NCBI RefSeq assembly: GCF_900143275.1 | Contig: NZ_FSRO01000001.1 | Span: 2,622,116-2,686,115, forward strand | Direction: 5' to 3' | Origin: Nitrosomonas cryotolerans ATCC 49181 | GTDB lineage: Bacteria > Pseudomonadota > Gammaproteobacteria > Burkholderiales > Nitrosomonadaceae | Length of the DNA: 64,000 bases | Part shown: positions 37,026 to 47,177 of the stretch, piece by piece | Layout: every line of letters starts with the position of its first letter | How positions within the stretch are numbered: position 1 is the stretch's first letter | The notes under the pieces: generated by a model | The model's database searches: none | Told to the model about the DNA's origin: nothing | Seen by the model: only the letters and a program-made list of their open reading frames with translations | Made by a program: the position numbers and the translations under genes

Positions 37026-38756
37026 CTAGCTATTCAACTTTGCTAACAAGCCATGAATTTTCTCCGGATTCTCCGCTTTTACTATCCGTTGAGCCAATAC
37101 GATAATACTCGGCAAATGACTTTTTAATATCTGGCTCTTTACGATGAGCAATTGTGCTGGATACATGGAGAATTGCTGTAACCCCAGGCCAAGCAACAAA
37201 CGTGTAAACCTAATGTCTCCAGCCATTTCACCACAAATCGCGACAGGCACCTTGGCACGATTTGCAGTTTGAATAACGCGTGAGACAAGCCACAGCACTG
37301 CCGGATGAAGTGGGTCATAGAGATGTGCAACCGAATCATCAACGCGATCAATCGCAAGCGTATATTGAATCAGATCATTTGTGCCAATAGATAAAAAATC
37401 CAGCCTTTGCATGAATATGTCGACACACAGCGCGGCTGCGGGAATTTCAATCATACCGCCCACTTGAATTTTTTCATCAAAAGGAAGTTTTTCTTCCCGC
37501 AAACTTTGTTTTGCATATTCAATCAGATTCATTGTCTGATTGATTTCTGAAATACTGGATAACATCGGTATTAAAATACGTATCCGACCATAATGCGAAG
37601 CACGTATTATGGCACGCAATTGAGTATGAAACATTTGCGGCTCTGCCAGACATAGACGAATCGCACGCAGACCGAGTGCTGGATTGGCTGCGACCTGCGG
37701 CGCATTTTTAAGGTTTTTATCTGCGCCCAAATCAAAAGTACGGATGGTCACAGGAAGGCCACGCATTTTAGTCGCCACAGTACGATAAACTTCGAACTGC
37801 TCTTCTTCATCTGGTAAGTCATTACGATTTAAAAACAGAAATTCGCTACGGAACAAGCCAATACCCGCTGCACCATTTTCCTTGACCTGCTCAACATCTT
37901 CCGGTAATTCAATATTGGCACATAATTCAACGGGTGTGCCATCTAATGTGATTGCTGCAACACTTCTGATACGCCTTAACTTGAGCTTCTCGAGTTCCAG
38001 CTGACTCTGCCGTAACCGATACTCAGCGAGTACATATTTGTCCGGATTAACAATGATCACACCCTGGCTGCCATCAACAATTAAATAATCATTATCAAGA
38101 ATTAATTGACGCGCATGATGCAATGCCACGATTGAAGGAATACTAAGGCCACGCGCAACAATAGCCGTATGAGAAGTCGAGCTGCCCAGGTCGGTAAGAA
38201 ACGCAATAAATTTGTGCTGTTTATATTGCATGACATCGGCAGGGCTTAAATCATGGGCAATCAGAATATTGTCACCACTATGCCGCACTGGAGGAGGAAT
38301 ATAGCCTGGATGTCCCAGTAAAGCCTTAAGTACCCGTTCCACCACTTGGACTACATCCGCTTTACGCTCACGCAAATAAGCATCTTCAATTTTCTCAAAC
38401 TGCGCCAGCAATACATCCATTTGCTGAGTAACAGCCCATTCCGCATTACAATATGTCTGCCTAATACAGTCACGTGCAGCTTCCGAGAGCGTTGGATCAT
38501 CCAAAATCATGTGATGAAGATCAAGAAATGCGCTAAATTCTGCCAGCGAGGGGCCGCTATTGGTAACAGAAGCCTGCAGCGCTTCAAGTTCCTCGCGAAC
38601 CGTAGCAAAAGCGCTATCAAGCCGAGATATCTCTTTATTCGTTTGATTTTTGGGTATCAGATAATGCGCCACTTCCAGTGCAGCAGATGAAGCAAGATGT
38701 GCGTGTCCGATTGCAATTCCTTCAGAGACACCGACACCATGCAGTATAAAACTCAT
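37026..38756 (-). CDS. ptsI: PTS enzyme I
   Basis: The 576-residue phosphoenolpyruvate:protein phosphotransferase passes phosphate from PEP to HPr. The N-terminal phosphohistidine domain has the active His in SSTSHTAIVARGLSIP (about residues 185-200). The PEP-binding barrel has IGLFRSEFLFL, the TFDLGADK strand, IPMLSS, and the catalytic Cys in VAICGEMAGD. The order EIIA, HPr, EI with overlaps of 19 bp and 4 bp indicates one operon. No sugar-transport EIIB/EIIC is encoded here. Confidence 0.95.
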   Translation of the reverse strand: MSFILHGVGVSEGIAIGHAHLASSAALEVAHYLIPKNQTNKEISRLDSAFATVREELEALQASVTNSGPSLAEFSAFLDLHHMILDDPTLSEAARDCIRQTYCNAEWAVTQQMDVLLAQFEKIEDAYLRERKADVVQVVERVLKALLGHPGYIPPPVRHSGDNILIAHDLSPADVMQYKQHKFIAFLTDLGSSTSHTAIVARGLSIPSIVALHHARQLILDNDYLIVDGSQGVIIVNPDKYVLAEYRLRQSQLELEKLKLRRIRSVAAITLDGTPVELCANIELPEDVEQVKENGAAGIGLFRSEFLFLNRNDLPDEEEQFEVYRTVATKMRGLPVTIRTFDLGADKNLKNAPQVAANPALGLRAIRLCLAEPQMFHTQLRAIIRASHYGRIRILIPMLSSISEINQTMNLIEYAKQSLREEKLPFDEKIQVGGMIEIPAAALCVDIFMQRLDFLSIGTNDLIQYTLAIDRVDDSVAHLYDPLHPAVLWLVSRVIQTANRAKVPVAICGEMAGDIRFTRLLLGLGLQQFSMYPAQLLIVKSQILKSHLPSIIVLAQRIVKAENPEKIHGLLAKLNS

Positions 38757-39022
38757 TCACCCTCTCCAAAATAATCTTCAACCAGCGCCACCAAGGCAGT
38801 CATAGCTTCAATCTCATCCACACCGATAGTTTCAATTCCTACCATAGTATTTTTTCTTGCAGCCAGTGTCATCACACCCATAATGCTTTTTGCATTGACT
38901 CTTCGATTATTACGCATCAGCCATACTTCGCTCTGAAATTGATTTGCCAACTTTGTAAATTTTGCTGAGGCGCGTGCATGCAATCCAAGCCGATTTATAA
39001 TTTCTACTTCTTTATATTGCAT
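38753..39022 (-). CDS. ptsH: PTS phosphocarrier HPr
   Basis: The 89-residue HPr has the catalytic His near residue 15 in NRLGLHARASAKF and the regulatory-Ser region in NAKSIMGVMTLAA (the Ser that HPr kinase modifies in many proteobacteria). It overlaps ptsI by 4 bp and the EIIA gene by 19 bp. It shuttles phosphate from EI to the EIIA. Confidence 0.95.
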   Translation of the reverse strand: MQYKEVEIINRLGLHARASAKFTKLANQFQSEVWLMRNNRRVNAKSIMGVMTLAARKNTMVGIETIGVDEIEAMTALVALVEDYFGEGE

Positions 39023-39429
39023 TGTAATGATTCCAAATGAATGTGCATAACCCCCTCCTTACCGCCGTTCAGCGCCTTTTCCACCACGGTAGAAAGTAGC
39101 TCATTACGATAAGTTAACGCTCGTACCAACATCGGCAAATTAATTCCAGCAAGGCACTCCACCACACCGGGCTTAATTAATCGGCTGGCAACATTACAAG
39201 GCGTCGCACCACAGATATCATTTAATACCAGCACGCCATTACCACAATTCAATTGATTCACCAACTCCTGTGCTTTAGAAACCAACATATCTGGATTATC
39301 CTGAATAGAAACATTCAAATGCATTATTTGTTGCGGCACCCCCCCCATCACATGGCTTGCACAACGAATGAAACTATCACCCAGGTTCTCATGAGAAATA
39401 ATTAGAATCCCAATCATATTTTCTGACAC
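39004..39429 (-). CDS. PTS EIIA, mannose/fructose-type
   Basis: The 141-residue EIIA-Man-type domain has the phospho-His near residue 13 in IGILIISHENLGDSF and the GVLVLNDICGATPCNVA strand-turn, as in AgaX/ManX EIIA domains. It is free-standing, without EIIB or the membrane components in this window, so it is likely regulatory rather than sugar-importing. An 8-base G tract encodes MGGV near residue 30. It overlaps ptsH by 19 bp. Confidence 0.88.
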   Translation of the reverse strand: MSENMIGILIISHENLGDSFIRCASHVMGGVPQQIMHLNVSIQDNPDMLVSKAQELVNQLNCGNGVLVLNDICGATPCNVASRLIKPGVVECLAGINLPMLVRALTYRNELLSTVVEKALNGGKEGVMHIHLESLQCNIKK

Positions 39430-39697
39430 TGCAAGATTAAAAGAGAAATTTTAGCATTGTAGCCGCAATACAGCTGATCTGCCGTATTCCATGTATCCGT
39501 ACTGCGTGTATATTTTATTTAAACCATAGCCCTTTGATAAGATTACCCTCTAATAAGGACAATACATTTCATTTATTTAATAAGACATTTTGAATTAATA
39601 AATCACTGATCAGTCTATTTAGTAGAAGAATATGACTAAGAGGGTAGAACAAGATATTCAGTTTAAAGCTGATTTTTATCATGGTATATCATAAAAT

Positions 39698-40921
39698 ATG
39701 AGTAAAGAGCGTCGGATTATCGCCTATCGCAAAGCAGCAGAAGCCATGTGTCGAGGCGAATTTACACAAGATATTCCTGTTACCGGTAACGATGAGATTA
39801 GTCATCTAGGGAAGTCGCTGCGCAAACTTTCCACTCACCTACAACAGCAATACCATAAAAATCAATTACTTTCCAAGATTACGCTAGAAAGCAATCTTAA
39901 TCTATGTATCAGTGATGTATTAAATCATATCTATGAATCCTTCAACAAATTCATTCCCTATGATCGCATGAGTCTGGCTTTACTCGAAAATGAAGGCAAC
40001 ACATTGAAATTACACTGGGTGCGTGCCGATTACCAAACGCTAAAGCTATGCACAGGTTATACCATACCCATGTCAGACAACAATCTGAAAGAAATTATTG
40101 ACACAGAAAAATCATTCATAATCAATGATCTGGAATCATATCTAGAAAGTCATCCAGAATCAGACTCAGCTAGAGTTCTCTTTGAAGAGGAGATTCGTTC
40201 CAGTTTAGCTTGCCCGCTGATTGCCACTGGCAAACCCATCGGCTTTATCTTCCTTTCAAGTCGAAAGAGCAATACTTATAAAAATCTCCACCAGGAGTTA
40301 TTTCTCCAGATTGCCAGCCAGCTAGCCGTTATCGTCGAAAAAAGTAAACTTTATAAAAAAGCTAAAATCAACAAACAGCTCATCGAGCATAAAAAAGAAC
40401 TAGAGCAACGCGTCACCCATGATGCTTTAACCGGGCTATTAAATCGAACGGCTATTTTCGATATCTTCCACAAGCAGATTGCACGTGCAAAACGGGGAGG
40501 GTTTAGCATTGCCGTTATCATGATTGATATTGATCATTTTAAAGAAGTCAATGATAGTTACGGTCATCTCACCGGTGATGTTGTGCTATGTGAAATTGCT
40601 GATCGACTACTTGGTTCAGCTCGTTCTCATGAACATTTAGGGCGCTTTGGAGGTGAAGAATTTCTGGCTATTCTTTCACCCTGCAATAAAGATGGTGCAT
40701 TAAAAGCCGCCGAGCGTTTTCGAACGGCTATTGCCTGCAAAGAAGTCTATGCTGAAAATGAGTTTATTCCAGTCACAATCAGTCTCGGCATCTCAGTCAG
40801 CACTGAGTTGGATACATTAGATAAAAACATCTTGCTTCGCAAGGCTGACGAAGCACTCTACATGGCCAAAAATAACGGTAGAAATTGTGTCGAAATAGCC
40901 ATGGACAGCAAAAATAAATAA
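39698..40921 (+). CDS. GAF-GGDEF diguanylate cyclase with HAMP-like N-terminus
   Basis: The 407-residue protein begins with a HAMP-like segment (about 1-50: AAEAMCRGEFTQDIPVTGNDEISHLGKSL) but has no transmembrane helix. A GAF domain follows (about 65-215), then a coiled linker, then a GGDEF domain (about 240-400). The active-site loop is GRFGGEEF (an active-type variant), with VIMIDIDHFKEVND for metal and substrate. The upstream allosteric I-site reads RSHE rather than RXXD, so product inhibition may be lost. It probably makes cyclic-di-GMP. A stop codon one codon before the ATG rules out a longer membrane form. Confidence 0.87.
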   Translation: MSKERRIIAYRKAAEAMCRGEFTQDIPVTGNDEISHLGKSLRKLSTHLQQQYHKNQLLSKITLESNLNLCISDVLNHIYESFNKFIPYDRMSLALLENEGNTLKLHWVRADYQTLKLCTGYTIPMSDNNLKEIIDTEKSFIINDLESYLESHPESDSARVLFEEEIRSSLACPLIATGKPIGFIFLSSRKSNTYKNLHQELFLQIASQLAVIVEKSKLYKKAKINKQLIEHKKELEQRVTHDALTGLLNRTAIFDIFHKQIARAKRGGFSIAVIMIDIDHFKEVNDSYGHLTGDVVLCEIADRLLGSARSHEHLGRFGGEEFLAILSPCNKDGALKAAERFRTAIACKEVYAENEFIPVTISLGISVSTELDTLDKNILLRKADEALYMAKNNGRNCVEIAMDSKNK

Positions 40922-41284
40922 ATGCTCATTGACATACGACGAGGCCTTTGCATAACCCCAATAATTGAAAAATTAACCCCTTATAATCAATAGTAAAAAA
41001 CTTCTGACGAGGGCTTTCGCAAAAGTCTCACGACATGTTCTTGCAACCCATTGACTATCATCCCATGCAGCAACATATCGCCACAATCTGATTAGCGGTA
41101 ATCATCCGCCATATCGTACTGATAGTCCTATCCTGCCGAGCACGCCGTATCGAACATCAGATACCGGTTTCTGTCACATCCTGATATGATTTAGTTAATC
41201 TAAGAATATCTCTGTTGCCTAATTGGTATAGCACATCATCACAAAGTTGCTACAATTCAAGACTTTTGCATAGCACACTCTAAA
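40922..41284. other. Intergenic with a family A element
   Basis: The 363 bp hold a family A miniature element (40941-41029). The rest up to the lysS ATG shows no gene. A piece near 41213-41235 superficially resembles a tRNA D-arm but has no cloverleaf. Confidence 0.5.
40941..41029 (+). mobile_element. Miniature inverted-repeat element, family A, copy 3
   Basis: The 89-bp element begins GAGGCCTTTGCATAA and ends TTCGCAAAAGTCTC, in the same orientation as copy 1 and with the same interior. It is flanked by the 5-bp direct repeat ACGAC (40936-40940 and 41030-41034). It lies 19 bp after the GGDEF gene stop. Confidence 0.9.
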
Positions 41285-42793
41285 ATGACTCAGGAAAATC
41301 AACCGACCATACCCCAAGACGAAAATCAGATTATTGCTGAACGTCGCATCAAATTAGCGGAACTGCGTAAAACAGGCAACGCCTTTCCCAACACCTTCCG
41401 CCGTAACTATCTGGCATCAGATTTGCATCAACAATATGCCGCACTTTCCAACGAAATACTGGAAAAAGATCAAATAACCGTTAGTGTAGCAGGACGCATG
41501 ATGTTGAAACGCGTAATGGGTAAAGCCAGCTTTGCCACCATACAGGACATGAGCGGGCGCATTCAATTATATATCTCTAACAACCATACTGGTCAGGCTA
41601 CTCATGAAGCGTTCAAACATTATGATCTCGGCGATATACTCGGCGCCCAGGGCGTATTATTCAAAACTAAAACGAACGAACTTTCGATTCGCGTTACTCA
41701 TTGTCAATTGTTGACAAAATCCTTACGCCCACTTCCTGAGAAGTTTCATGGTCTGACGGATCAAGAACAAAAATATCGCCAACGCTACCTCGATCTGATT
41801 GCCAACCAGGATACGCGAAACGTATTCGCCATCCGTTCAAAGATCATTCAGACCATTCGCAATTTCTTTGTTAAGCACGGCTATTTAGAAGTTGAAACTC
41901 CCATGATGCATCTGATTCCTGGAGGAGCAACGGCGCGGCCTTTCACAACACATCATAACGCATTGGATATGGCGTTATATCTGCGTATTGCTCCGGAGCT
42001 TTATTTAAAAAGACTCGTTGTAGGTGGTATGGAAAAAGTTTTTGAAATTAACCGAAATTTCAGAAACGAGGGAATTTCCACCCGCCATAATCCAGAATTT
42101 ACTATGCTGGAATTCTATGAAGCCTATCAGGATTACAATTACCTGATGGAATATACTGAAAGAATGCTCCGTGAGATTGCCCTTCAAGTCTTGGGTAGCG
42201 GCAAACTAATTTATCAAGAACGAGAAATTGATCTGACACAGCCCTTTACACGACTGACGATCACTCAAGCCATTCAGAAATACCATTCAAAATATACCGA
42301 GATACAGCTCAGTGACCGTAATTTCCTTATTAGCGAACTACAAGCACTCGGCATCCAATACAACCCACATGACGGCATCGGTGGACTGCAACTTTCTCTA
42401 TTTGATGAAACGACCGAGCATTTACTCTTCGAACCCACTTTTATTATTGATTATCCAGCGGAAGTTTCACCACTTGCGCGACGCAATGATACCAGCCCTG
42501 AAATAACTGATCGCTTCGAACTCTATATCGCCGGACGAGAAATTGCTAACGGCTTCTCTGAATTGAATGATCCGGAAGATCAAGCGGCGCGCTTTCAAGA
42601 GCAGGTTAAGGCTAAGGATGCAGGCGATATGGAGGCAATGCACTATGATGCAGATTACATTCGCGCGCTGGAATATGGCTTACCTCCGACTGCGGGCGAA
42701 GGAATTGGAATCGATCGCCTGGTTATGTTATTTACTGACAGCCCGAGCATTCGCGATGTTATTTTATTTCCACAGTTACGACGCACAGATTAA
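41285..42793 (+). CDS. lysS: Lysyl-tRNA synthetase (class II)
   Basis: The 502-residue synthetase has an N-terminal OB-fold anticodon-binding domain (about 60-160), then a class II catalytic core with motif 1 ([15 protein letters not shown]), motif 2 ([23 protein letters not shown]) and motif 3 ([23 protein letters not shown]). It charges tRNA-Lys. Length matches bacterial LysS. A very weak purine stretch precedes the ATG. Confidence 0.96.
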   Translation: MTQENQPTIPQDENQIIAERRIKLAELRKTGNAFPNTFRRNYLASDLHQQYAALSNEILEKDQITVSVAGRMMLKRVMGKASFATIQDMSGRIQLYISNNHTGQATHEAFKHYDLGDILGAQGVLFKTKTNELSIRVTHCQLLTKSLRPLPEKFHGLTDQEQKYRQRYLDLIANQDTRNVFAIRSKIIQTIRNFFVKHGYLEVETPMMHLIPGGATARPFTTHHNALDMALYLRIAPELYLKRLVVGGMEKVFEINRNFRNEGISTRHNPEFTMLEFYEAYQDYNYLMEYTERMLREIALQVLGSGKLIYQEREIDLTQPFTRLTITQAIQKYHSKYTEIQLSDRNFLISELQALGIQYNPHDGIGGLQLSLFDETTEHLLFEPTFIIDYPAEVSPLARRNDTSPEITDRFELYIAGREIANGFSELNDPEDQAARFQEQVKAKDAGDMEAMHYDADYIRALEYGLPPTAGEGIGIDRLVMLFTDSPSIRDVILFPQLRRTD

Positions 42794-42983
42794 TCTATTC
42801 ATGCCGTTTTACCTTGATATCAGAGTCCATTCAAGCTGATCGTTTCCAGCCATTTCCACCTCTGCCCGGCTAAGAAACGAACCGACATTATTGAAATTTG
42901 GCTGGGTACTGGCGATATGCTTTACTCAAAAAGATATCGCCATTATTCCCACAATTCAACCTAGACCTGAATTTAGCCTTATC

Positions 42984-43646
42984 TTATCGTAGGCTAATTA
43001 CAGGCCAGTTATTCTGCTCTGCATGATTTTTAAGGGTAGCATCAGGATCAACTGCTACCGGATGGGTGACTTTACGAAGTAAGGGCAAATCATTTAAGGA
43101 GTCACTATAAAACCAGCTTTGCAAAAAGGACAGCCAAGTCAGATTGTGCTCATCTAGCCAGTTTTCCAAACGAGTTATTTTTCCTTCTCTGAAACAGGGT
43201 ATCCCAGAAACCTTTCCTGTGAACTCGCCATTTTTCTGTTCTGGTTCAGTCGCGATCAAATTATTAATACCCAGTGCCTGCGCAATTGGTGCTGTCACAA
43301 AGCTATTCGTTGCTGTAATGATGATACAAAGATCCCCGTCAAGCCTATGTTTCTCTATCAGCTTACGTGCATTTATTGTGATTAACGGTAGAATCTTTTT
43401 TGTCATAAATTCACTGTGCCAAACATCCAGCTGGCTACGAGAATGGCGTGCCAACGGTTTTAACTGGAAATCTAAAAATTCATGTATATCTAACATCCCC
43501 GCTTTATATTGTTCGTAAAACTCTAGATTACGGGATTCATGGAGTTCGCGATCAAGTGCACCTCGTTCAATTAAAAATTGCGCCCACTGAAAATCACTGT
43601 CGCCAGCAAGCAGCGTATTATCGAGATCAAATAATGCCAAATTCAT
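42984..43646 (-). CDS. HAD-IB family phosphatase (SerB-like)
   Basis: The 220-residue HAD hydrolase has motif I DLDNTLLAGDSD (nucleophile Asp near residue 7), motif II TAT (IIITATNSF), a Lys-containing motif III region and motif IV YSDSLNDLPLL. The substrate may be phosphoserine or another small phosphomonoester, and related proteins are annotated HAD-IB or CicA. It overlaps hda by 4 bp, so the two are translationally coupled, in the common hda-HAD order of betaproteobacteria. Confidence 0.85.
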   Translation of the reverse strand: MNLALFDLDNTLLAGDSDFQWAQFLIERGALDRELHESRNLEFYEQYKAGMLDIHEFLDFQLKPLARHSRSQLDVWHSEFMTKKILPLITINARKLIEKHRLDGDLCIIITATNSFVTAPIAQALGINNLIATEPEQKNGEFTGKVSGIPCFREGKITRLENWLDEHNLTWLSFLQSWFYSDSLNDLPLLRKVTHPVAVDPDATLKNHAEQNNWPVISLR

Positions 43647-44329
43647 GGCGTGGCCTGCTGCAATAATTCACGTAACAAGGGAATTGTAATCGGACGCTGA
43701 TTAGCGAGCGAGTAATGATCTAATGCGTCGAGTGTCGTCATCAATGAAGGTAGGTCACGACGTCCGTGTCGTAACAGATAATCACAAACTTCCTGCGGCA
43801 AATTAAATCCGCAATTGGCAGCATAGCTTTTCATGGCTTGCATTTTCTCCTCATCGGTTAATTCATGAACCTGATATACTAAACCCCAACCCAGACGCGT
43901 TACTAAATCCTGGCGCATTCTCAACTGTGCAGGCGCGACAGGCCCACTCACCAGCAGAAATGCATCGCCTTCACTATATATTTGGTTGTACAGATTGAAT
44001 AATCTTATCTGGGCAGATACGGAAGTATTCAGGCGATCGACATCATCCACGACGATACAATCGATGTCGCTGTCAACAATGAATTCACAGCTACTATCAC
44101 ATGCAAAATAAACCGCCTTTAAATGATTTTGTATGCATGTTTCAGTGACCGCTCGTAGTAAATGGCTTTTTCCACACCCTAATCCGCCCCACAAATAAAC
44201 GAAACGTTCCCGCTCCTTTCCCGCTATAATACATTCGAGCATGTGTAATAACTCGGCATTACGCCCAGGCAGGAAATTTGTCAGTGTCGGTGATGATGTT
44301 AATGCGATGTCTAGTAATAGTTGCTTCAT
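43643..44329 (-). CDS. hda: DnaA regulatory inactivator Hda
   Basis: The 228-residue AAA+ protein resembles the ATPase part of DnaA without the DNA-binding domain. It has Walker A YLWGGLGCGKSHLLRAV (about 43-59), Walker B DCIVVDDVDRLN (about 88-99) and sensor residues in LVTRLGWGLVYQVHEL. Hda works with the sliding clamp to stimulate ATP hydrolysis by DnaA after initiation. A clamp-binding QL-type motif near the N-terminus (MKQLLLDIAL) is plausible. It is preceded by the PerM-like gene with 3 bp between. Confidence 0.88.
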   Translation of the reverse strand: MKQLLLDIALTSSPTLTNFLPGRNAELLHMLECIIAGKERERFVYLWGGLGCGKSHLLRAVTETCIQNHLKAVYFACDSSCEFIVDSDIDCIVVDDVDRLNTSVSAQIRLFNLYNQIYSEGDAFLLVSGPVAPAQLRMRQDLVTRLGWGLVYQVHELTDEEKMQAMKSYAANCGFNLPQEVCDYLLRHGRRDLPSLMTTLDALDHYSLANQRPITIPLLRELLQQATP

Positions 44330-44332
44330 TGA

Positions 44333-45394
44333 TTAATTATAAAGATTACTTTCTAGATATTGCTGACGTATATGACGCAACCATACCAACAAAACAGCAC
44401 TGACCGGAAGCGCCAGCAATATACCAAAGAAACCGAACAATTGACCAAATGCAAGTAGCGAAAAAATAACAACGACCGGGTGCAAGCCAACACGATCGCC
44501 CACCAGCCAGGGTGTTATTACCATGCCTTCCAGTAACTGGCCAATAGCAAATACGACCCATACCGGTATCACGCAACCCCACTCATGAAACTGCATCATC
44601 GCAGCAAACGTCGCAAGCATCAGACCTACAATCATTCCCAGATAAGGAACAAATACCAGAATACCTGCCAGCAACCCAATAGGCAATGCGAATTCCAATC
44701 CTGCCAACCACAGACCTGTTATGTAACAAATACTCATTAACAATATCACAGATAGCTGTCCACGCAGAAATTGCGCCAATATACGATCGGTCTCACGGGT
44801 TAGTTGGCTAACTTGCTTATACCAATAACGTGGAATCATTCCATCAATTTGCTGAATCAATAGCTCCCAGTCACGCAACATATAAAATAGCACTACCGGC
44901 ACCAACAACAAATTCATTAAGAATTCTACCACTGCTATACCGCCACTGGTTAACGAGGGCAATATTTTTGCGGCAACCCCACCTGCACTCTGCCAATGCT
45001 CTGTCATAGCATGCTTAAGCATATCGATATCAGGATTCAAATTAACACCAAGGTGGGATTCCAGCCATGGAATCACCCCTCCTCCCAACATCTCAAGGTA
45101 AGCCGGAATTTTTATAACTAGCCGAGAAGCCTCCTTCTCAAACAAGGGCACCATAATCAGAACCAGTGCTGCAGACAGACTCAATAGCAGCAACATAACC
45201 AATATCGTACCCATTGTACGCGGTATCTTTCTCACCGCCATGTGAGTGACGAGTGGATTGCAAATATAAGCAATAACTGCTGCCAGTAAAAATGGTGTGA
45301 GTATCGGACTTAGCAGATAAATCAGCGTTATTCCAACGCAACCAATTATCAACCACCATAGATAATATAGATCTACAGAGTATTTCTTGCTCAT
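44333..45394 (-). CDS. AI-2E/PerM-family membrane protein
   Basis: The 353-residue protein has about eight transmembrane helices with the AI-2E family pattern: N-terminal IYLLSPILTPFLLAAVIAYICNPLV, the central soluble loop (about 90-145), and the C-terminal GILVFVPYLGMIVGLMLATFAA and VGLHPVVVIFSLLAFGQLFGFFGILLALPVSAV. Family members are proposed permeases or Na+/H+ antiporters. Substrate is unknown. It lies between hda and the divergent purM, with 59 bp between starts. Confidence 0.85.
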   Translation of the reverse strand: MSKKYSVDLYYLWWLIIGCVGITLIYLLSPILTPFLLAAVIAYICNPLVTHMAVRKIPRTMGTILVMLLLLSLSAALVLIMVPLFEKEASRLVIKIPAYLEMLGGGVIPWLESHLGVNLNPDIDMLKHAMTEHWQSAGGVAAKILPSLTSGGIAVVEFLMNLLLVPVVLFYMLRDWELLIQQIDGMIPRYWYKQVSQLTRETDRILAQFLRGQLSVILLMSICYITGLWLAGLEFALPIGLLAGILVFVPYLGMIVGLMLATFAAMMQFHEWGCVIPVWVVFAIGQLLEGMVITPWLVGDRVGLHPVVVIFSLLAFGQLFGFFGILLALPVSAVLLVWLRHIRQQYLESNLYN

Positions 45395-45453
45395 TTACGG
45401 TAGAATCGTCTCTTTAAAATGGCACTTTATCCGTAACAGCGCGAGAACTCAAC

Positions 45454-46521
45454 TTGACCTCATCCAATCCCGAGAATCCCGATTCAATACAATCCGCCCA
45501 GCTATCTTACCGCGATGCCGGGGTAGATATCGATGCAGGCGATCGTCTAGTTAAAAATATTAAACCCTATGCCAAACGCACACTGCGTCCGGAAGTACTT
45601 ACAGGTATCGGAGGCTTCGGTGCACTGTTTGAGATTTCCAAACGGTTTCATAATCCCGTATTAGTGTCGGGTACCGATGGCGTCGGCACTAAATTAAAGC
45701 TCGCATTTCAGTTAAACAGACATGATAGCATCGGTATTGATTTAGTCGCTATGAGCGTTAATGATATCCTGGTACAAGGTGCAGAACCTTTATTCTTTCT
45801 GGACTATTTTGCCTGCGGCAAATTAAACCTGGAGACGGCAACTGCTGTAATTCGTGGTATTGCCACAGGCTGCGAACAAGCCGGATGTGCATTGATCGGC
45901 GGAGAAACAGCAGAAATGCCCGATATGTATCCACAGGGTGAATATGATCTCGCTGGTTTTGCTGTCGGTATTGTAGAAAAGAATCGCATCATTAATGGAT
46001 CTACTATACAGGAAAATGACATCATCATCGGATTGGCTTCCAGTGGCGCACATTCCAATGGATACTCATTGATTCGCAAAATTATCAACGACAAGAATAT
46101 CAATTTGTCTACTAGCTTCGAAAAAGGAACGCTCGGCGATGCGCTCATGGCACCCACACGTATTTACGTAAAATCACTCCTCGAATTGATGAAGCAACTG
46201 CCCATCAAAGGCATGGCACATATCACGGGGGGGGGCATCACCGAAAATTTACCACGTATTCTACCTGCCGGTATGCAAGCCATCTTACAAGAAAATTCGT
46301 GGGATAAACCACCCTTGTTTCATTGGTTACAACAACAAGGTAACGTAGCCGACGATGAAATGTATCGCGTTTTTAATTGTGGTATCGGTATGGTGCTGGT
46401 TGTTGCACCGAATCACGCGCACGACACCATAGAAATATTGCAAGCCTTAGGCGAAACACCCTGGCAAATTGGCAGGATCAAGGTACACAATACAAATACA
46501 GCTCCCGCTGTTATCGTGTAA
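45454..46521 (+). CDS. purM: Phosphoribosylformylglycinamidine cyclo-ligase
   Basis: The 355-residue AIR synthetase acts in de novo purine synthesis. The start is TTG at 45454, the only plausible start before the conserved [17 protein letters not shown]. Motifs: [41 protein letters not shown] and [14 protein letters not shown]. That last motif is encoded by an unusual run of nine G (46227-46235). purN follows 17 bp downstream, the classical purMN operon. Confidence 0.95.
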   Translation: MTSSNPENPDSIQSAQLSYRDAGVDIDAGDRLVKNIKPYAKRTLRPEVLTGIGGFGALFEISKRFHNPVLVSGTDGVGTKLKLAFQLNRHDSIGIDLVAMSVNDILVQGAEPLFFLDYFACGKLNLETATAVIRGIATGCEQAGCALIGGETAEMPDMYPQGEYDLAGFAVGIVEKNRIINGSTIQENDIIIGLASSGAHSNGYSLIRKIINDKNINLSTSFEKGTLGDALMAPTRIYVKSLLELMKQLPIKGMAHITGGGITENLPRILPAGMQAILQENSWDKPPLFHWLQQQGNVADDEMYRVFNCGIGMVLVVAPNHAHDTIEILQALGETPWQIGRIKVHNTNTAPAVIV

Positions 46522-46538
46522 TTGTCATTAACTGCGTC

Positions 46539-47177
46539 ATGAAATCTCTAGTCATTCTCATCTCTGGCCGCGGTAGCAATATGCAGGCATTGCTGAAGGC
46601 AAAACTTCATGTTGATTCGATCGCCGTTATTAGTAACAATCCACATGCAACAGGACTAGAAATTGCTGAAAAACAAGGTGTTAAAACTGCTATAGTAGAT
46701 CATCGCGCTTACTCTGATCGTGATGCATTTGAAACAGCACTAGTAGAAATTATTGATTCATACCAACCCAAACTGATAGTTCTGGCTGGCTTTATGCGTA
46801 TCCTGAGTAGTCGCTTTGTACAACACTATCAAGGTCGGATAATGAATATTCATCCTTCACTATTACCGGCTTTTCCCGGTCTGGATACCCATACACGCGC
46901 ATTACAGGAGGGAATAAAGATTCATGGGTGTACCGTACATTTTGTTACCTCACAACTGGATCATGGTCCCATTATTATCCAGGCCGCCGTTCCTGTATTG
47001 CCCAATGATTCCGAGAAAACGCTGGCGACAAGAGTATTACAACAAGAACACCGGATTTATCCTCAGGCCGTACGTTGGTTTATGGAAGATCGACTTAAAC
47101 TCTCTTATAATTATGTTGAAGTAGATGAAACCAGTTTTAACCAAACTGTTTTATATTCACCAGGATTGCAAGAATGA
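46539..47177 (+). CDS. purN: Phosphoribosylglycinamide formyltransferase (GART)
   Basis: The 212-residue enzyme formylates GAR using 10-formyl-THF. The start is taken at MKSLVILISGRGSNMQ, matching the family N-terminus. Key motifs are GRGSNMQAL, LAGFMRILSS and NIHPSLLPAFPG with the catalytic Asn and His. It overlaps the DUF3108 gene by 4 bp, extending the purMN operon. Confidence 0.95.
   Translation: MKSLVILISGRGSNMQALLKAKLHVDSIAVISNNPHATGLEIAEKQGVKTAIVDHRAYSDRDAFETALVEIIDSYQPKLIVLAGFMRILSSRFVQHYQGRIMNIHPSLLPAFPGLDTHTRALQEGIKIHGCTVHFVTSQLDHGPIIIQAAVPVLPNDSEKTLATRVLQQEHRIYPQAVRWFMEDRLKLSYNYVEVDETSFNQTVLYSPGLQE

Noticed and set aside
41213-41235. tRNA-like D-arm segment before lysS
   Set aside because: No matching acceptor, anticodon or T arms could be drawn.
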